Source: Tachypleus tridentatus
Taxonomy: Eukaryota > Arthropoda > Merostomata > Xiphosura > Limulidae
Direction: 5' to 3'
Length of the DNA stretch: 64,000 bases
NCBI RefSeq assembly: GCF_004210375.1
Contig: NC_134834.1
Location: forward strand, 162,521,290-162,585,289
Part shown: in pieces, positions 59,560 through 64,000 of the stretch
How the letters are laid out: the number at the start of each line of letters is the position of its first letter
How positions within the stretch are numbered: the stretch's first letter is position 1
The notes under the pieces: model-generated
What the model was told of the DNA's origin: nothing
Databases searched by the model: none
The model's input: the letters and a program-made list of their open reading frames with translations, nothing else
Made by a program: the position numbers and the translations under genes

Positions 59560-60600
59560 GTAGGTTCGAGAATTACTGTCGTTATATTTAATAGCAAAAA
59601 ATCCAGTGTTGCATTTAACGAACTAATAACAAATTACTGTTTATCCTTGCACAGGCTAACGTAACTTAAAGATAAACTAACCTCCCGTTATATAAGCACC
59701 AAACTGTAACATCAACTAATACGCCCCTTTACGCAGACGAGTAAGACAGATAATACTGGATTAGTAGGATTCTTATTCTGTGAATTATAAATATATACGT
59801 ATATATCTCAATTCATTCGTGGCCTACCAGTATTGTGAATATTATCAATTAACTGAACTGATAAGCTAACATAACTTATATTAGCATAAAACTATACAAC
59901 AAACTAGCTTACCAGCCTCACGTATGTGTATGTCAAAAGTTAACGCATATGTTAGCGTATAGAGAGGAAGCTGTGTAATATAATCCAATGAATTATCTTT
60001 AGGACTGCGAATATGTCTTTATACGACGAGGAAAGTGAAATTTACTGTGACAAATCAGTATAATGCGTACTTCACAAATAAATAAGTCCGTTATTCTATA
60101 TTATTGTTTTACGCTTAAACGTGGTGTGTTTTTATACTATAGTTTTGAGCTTAGAAATGGTTTATTAATTTATTGCGCAACAAGTAAACCTTTGTAAGGT
60201 AATGGGAGATTCATTGTTAGTTTGTGAAAATCTATTATCTTTTGTATATGACGACTGTAACACTAAAATACAAACTTAACTTTCATTCTCGAAAACTGCT
60301 TCCCTATCGTAATATAAGACTTGTACACTAACATAAGATACTCCACCATCATTGCCTACCTAAACCTGTTAAGTTACAATATAAATGAACAATCATTTCT
60401 AGTAGTCGTACGTGATTAATACACAAAATGAGATGAGGTTACAGATTAATATAAAGTAACAGACCATTTTTACTTGAACGTGTAAAGAAGATAAAAATTA
60501 CCCTAACAGAAACAATAGGTTGTATAGTGAATTTCATTTTAAAAAATCATTCGAGAACAATTATATTTGTTTCCAGTTGCTTTCACCCACGAGTCCCTAA
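59560..60600 (+). other. Start of intron 1 of the CD36-family gene
   Basis: AT-rich, with no repeat or exon recognised. The open frame that runs on from the exon to 59664 is read-through into the intron. Confidence 0.5.
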
Positions 60601-60602
60601 AC

Positions 60603-60735
60603 ATCGCCCCTCGCTAGTACAGCGGTATGTCTCCGGATTTACAACGCTAAAATCAGGGGTTCGATTCCCCTCGGTGGGCTGAGCAGATAGTCCTTTGTGG
60701 CTTTGCTATACGAAAAACACACACGCACATGATTA
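60603..60735 (+). mobile_element. SINE B, well preserved
   Basis: CTAGTACAGCGGTATGTCTC, then TTTACAACGCTAAAATC and a perfect B box GGTTCGATTCC. It ends in GCTTTGCTATACGAAAAACA with an ACACAC tail. Confidence 0.9.
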
Positions 60736-60742
60736 ATTATTT

Positions 60743-60870
60743 GCCCCCCGCTAGTACAGAGGTATGTCTCCGGATTTACAACGCTAAAATCAGGGGTTCG
60801 ATTCCCCTCGGAGGGCTCAGCAGATAGTCCGATGTAGCTTTGCTATAAGACAAACACAAACACACGCAAG
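60743..60870 (+). mobile_element. SINE B, second copy in the same direction
   Basis: Follows the previous copy after about 10 bases, almost identical (CAGAGGTATG for CAGCGGTATG). B box GGTTCGATTCC intact. Confidence 0.9.
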
Positions 60871-60884
60871 TGAAACAGCATTTA

Positions 60885-61159
60885 GGCCTGGCATGGCCTA
60901 GCGCGTTAAGGCGTGCGCTTCGTAATCTGAGGGTCGCGGGTTCACGCCCGAGTCGCGCCAAACATGCTCGCCCTCCCAGCCGTGTGGGCGATATAATGTT
61001 ACGGTCAATCCCACTATTCGTTGGTAAAAGAGTAGCCCAAGAGTTGGCGGTGGGTGGCGAGGACTAGCTGTCTTTCCCTCTAGTCTTACACTGCTAAATT
61101 AGGGACGGCTAGCACAGATAGCCCTCGAGTAGCTTTGTGCAAATTTCCAAAAAAAAAAC
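60885..61159 (+). mobile_element. SINE A
   Basis: Full-length with a GC-richer head (GGCGTGCGCTTCGTAATCTG) and an A-run tail. Frames at 60776-60961 (minus) and 60870-61067 (plus) are SINE sequence. Confidence 0.93.
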
Positions 61160-61164
61160 CCAAC

Positions 61165-63240
61165 CCTAAACATCAGTAAATCCACAGTTAATACACCCAG
61201 ACTAAAAAGAGGGAGAAAATGAACTGCCTTTAGTCAAGGTGCTCAAATGGCATCAAATTTACTAAAAACCTGTCGTCCCCATAGTAAGAGAAATGCATCT
61301 AAATACCAAGAGAAAACAAGAATCCAAGTTTAACTATGGATTCCTCTTCTTTGTTCGAAAAAGAAACACCATTTATTTATAACCTATATACGAAAATATG
61401 CTGTTATTGTTATATATTATATTTAGCCGTTTTCCGTGACAAAATAGTTTCTTTAATATAATTATAATCACCAGGATAATGTTGAAAGAATAGCAAACGC
61501 TGTTTCCATTTAAATCGATTTACATGATACATTATATGAGAAATATCAAGGTTAGCTATGTTTGGTTTGTTTTACCATTGCAAGTCCGTAGATTTTCCCT
61601 TGTCCTATCGTGAGGGCGCTACATTTGGAATTTCATGTTTTTACTTAATCGACCTCAGCATTACCTAGGACAAACAAATAGCTAAACTAAAGAAATAAAT
61701 GAACCTGAAATTTAAACGGGCTGCGAGAAGGGCTGCCACAGCTTCAGTCGTTTGAGGGCGTAATATGTCCATCATCCGATACCTTCCAGTTTCGTAGCAT
61801 TTAGCGCTCCAAAATCGTTAATATGCTTTGGAAACAACAGATTAAATGTCATACATATCACTAAAGTTACAAGAATGCAAGTTGGAGCCATCTTCTACCT
61901 TGTCTAGACACGTAGATAAGTAACATACACGAGCTAAGTTCATAAACTGAAAATTAAAGGCGTTAACGTACTTAGGTTCCCAGAGACACACATAGGTCGA
62001 AAGCACTGAATTATAAGTACAGAATTCTGCACAGGACCACCTTATACGACTAGACGTACAAAAGAAACTTATATTTTCCTTACAAAAGAACGCGTAGGAA
62101 AACATACATTTTGTTATAAGAAGCGACAGTGAAACTAAAATCGAGAGCCCAATTGTTGTTGTTGTTTCAGGGCTACGTTACATAATGGGCTACCTGTGCT
62201 CCATCCATCGAAAGTAATATGAATTAAAATTGCAGAAAACAATATTTTAATTCTCATTCTAAAAAACTGTCTTAGTTTAATTAAAGATTGACTTTAGTTT
62301 CAGTAACGCTGTTTCCAGGCTTAATTATTCCGATATACAATGTTATTTTACAACAATAAATGTACTTTTATTTACAGAAAGAAAATAACAGCAAAATCCG
62401 CAGATACACACAAACATCCAACACAAAGACAAAAACCATGAAGTGGGTCGTTATGTTTCGTGCCCTTGGTCGTTTGAGATACCGGCGGAAAGCAGGCCTA
62501 ATTGCGTCAAGGGAACACCATCTATCCCGTTTAACTTCAACTTCGAACCCCTTATCTTTATTTTGCATTCTATAGTAATCGTTTGTTGAACAATGTTTTC
62601 TTTATGACGACACAAAAGGAAGAAATGCAACGAGTTTCTAGGAAACATTTAACATCCAGCCAGATGTGGAAAGATGGCTGCTTACATGGAATAAGCAAAT
62701 AAATTAACAACAATAACAAGATATAATTAGAGTATAAGACATCATTGGGGGGAGGCAGCAAAGTTGTCCTTAAAGTTAGCTTTCCAAAGCAATATACATA
62801 CCAAGAAGTTAAGGTAATATTATGCTAAGCCTAACTAATAATATTAGTATAGCTATAATCCTTCACCTGCCATGCTACTATTAGGATCTTCAATGGTTGT
62901 AAAGAGATCCACACATCAGCAGGTCTTATGTAGGGAAGGTGATACAGCTATATTAATTCACCTATATAAGTGTCCAAATAAGCAATCTAATTATTTTCCC
63001 TATTGTATATAACTTTGTTTAAATCACTATTTTCAAAATTATGTGGTTAATTTGTATTTTCATTATAAACTAATTTAAAGTAGATAATAGCTAAAACTGT
63101 TATAAAATCCATTAAAAATCAGTTTATGTATTAATATTAACTGGCGGAGTTGAAGTTAAGCTGGATAGACGATGTACCCCCAACGCAATTTGATTGTTAC
63201 TTCCATCGGTATCTTAAGAAACCAGGGCACCTTACATAAT
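61165..63240. other. Intron of the CD36-family gene; no exon recognised
   Basis: Frames at 61842-62105, 62360-62575 and 62368-62761 have no recognisable domain. A degraded minus-strand SINE B-like piece may lie at about 62160-62220. An acceptor-like TTTATTTACAG at 62368-62378 is followed by sequence that does not resemble a CD36 second exon. Confidence 0.4.
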
Positions 63241-63244
63241 TTTA

Positions 63245-63526
63245 TTTGTTTGTTTTTTTGTTTCTTAATTTCGCGCAAAGCTACAAGAGGGCTATCTGCA
63301 CTAGTCGTCCCTAATTTACCATTGTAAGACTAGAGGGAAGGCAGCTAGTTATCACCATCCACCGCCAACTTTTGGGCTACTCTTTTACCAACGAATATTG
63401 AGATTGACCGTCACATTATAATACCTTCACGGCTGAAAGGATGAACATATTTGGTGTGATGGTGATTTGAACCCGCGACCATCGGATTACGAGTCGAGTG
63501 CTTTAACCACCTGGCCATGCCGGGCC
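63245..63526 (-). mobile_element. SINE A, minus orientation
   Basis: Full-length, from a TTTGTTTGTTTTTTTG tail to GGCCATGCCGGGCC. Confidence 0.93.
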
Positions 63527-63542
63527 AATCGATGCATTTTAG

Positions 63543-63671
63543 TGTGCGTTTTGTGTGTGTTTTTCTTATAGCAAAGCCACATCGGGCTATCTGCTCAGCC
63601 CACCGAGGGAAATCGAACCCCTGATTTTAGCGTTGTAAATCCGGAGACATACCGCTGTACTAGCGGGGGGG
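63543..63671 (-). mobile_element. SINE B, minus orientation, with target duplication
   Basis: Flanked by a perfect 13-bp duplication CGATGCATTTTAG (63530-63542 and 63672-63684). This gives the full extent of SINE B, about 129 bp, from a GTGTGTTTTTCTTATAGCAA tail to the GCTAGTAC/GGGGGGG head side, and shows that it retrotransposes as its own unit. Confidence 0.95.
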
Positions 63672-64000
63672 CGATGCATTTTAGACGAACAACATAACAA
63701 TAATTGAAACATAAAGTGTACGTACATTATGTCTTGTATAAAAATTGTATTGGACAGTTATCATATTTCTTTAAGCACCCTAAGTATCTACAGAGTATTA
63801 TTCAAACAGTTGTGCTGTTTAATAATTATCAAAGCTAATCCCAACTCTCCTATAAAGTTCAGTTTTTACATGCGTAAGTTAAGATTTCGTAACACGTAAA
63901 AAAAATCCTAAACCACTGAAAATTCTTGTTTCCTTGGCACTAGGCACGGGTGTGATCTAACGATTAATGTGTCGGGTTGTGTGTGGAGAGATTTAAGGTT

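Noticed and set aside
60603-60960. tRNA genes suggested by A/B boxes and GGTTCGAATCC or GGTTCGATTCC
   Set aside because: The tRNA-like heads continue into SINE bodies and tails with target duplications; acceptor stems do not close properly.
62360-62575. Candidate second exon of the CD36-family gene
   Set aside because: An acceptor-like TTTACAG precedes it, but the sequence in the needed phase is rich in K, N and T and does not resemble the CD36 ectodomain start.

Overview
This is nuclear DNA from a eukaryote with large introns and many transposons, almost certainly an arthropod or close relative. It is AT-rich, protein-coding DNA appears only as short exons with GT-AG junctions, and most of the rest is transposon debris. 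The main repeat is a tRNA-derived SINE of about 275 bp (called SINE A here). From memory it resembles repeats common in horseshoe crab genomes, so a chelicerate is my best guess, but this was not checked against any database. No bacterial-style operons, CRISPR arrays or viral genes were seen.

Layout. 1-3.87 kb: two copies of a Penelope-like retroelement facing away from each other as a broken palindrome, one carrying a SINE A. 5.6-7.9 kb: a 23-bp tandem repeat, a fold-back element and a small hAT-like MITE. 9.5 kb: a possible terminal exon. 11.6-21.5 kb: the best gene in the window, seven phase-consistent exons coding for a 176-residue four-helix membrane protein that resembles the LAPTM/DUF4728 group; its introns hold several SINEs. 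23.5 and 27.3 kb: two minisatellites. 26.2-27.0 kb: a Jockey-type LINE ORF1 relic with zinc knuckles. 28.6-31.0 kb: a broken hAT transposase on the minus strand, interrupted by a SINE A. 35.45-50.97 kb: a head-to-tail array of four near-identical units, two of about 4.5 kb and two of 3.26 kb that share one internal deletion. 53.3-56.6 kb: an inverted duplication with a Tc1 (DD34E) deletion derivative in its loop. 59.3-59.6 kb: a TATA box and first coding exon of a CD36/scavenger receptor class B family protein, whose remaining exons lie beyond the right edge.

The two recognisable host genes are both membrane proteins on the plus strand, and nothing in the sequence links them functionally. The rest is a record of mobile-element activity: LINE-type retrotransposition of SINEs (11-14 bp target duplications, one extreme 5' truncation, one dimer inside a single target duplication), nested insertions, hammerhead-like cores near Penelope-type ends, and recent segmental amplification whose breakpoint falls inside a SINE. 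Coordinates of repeats without a visible target duplication are good to about 5-10 bases.
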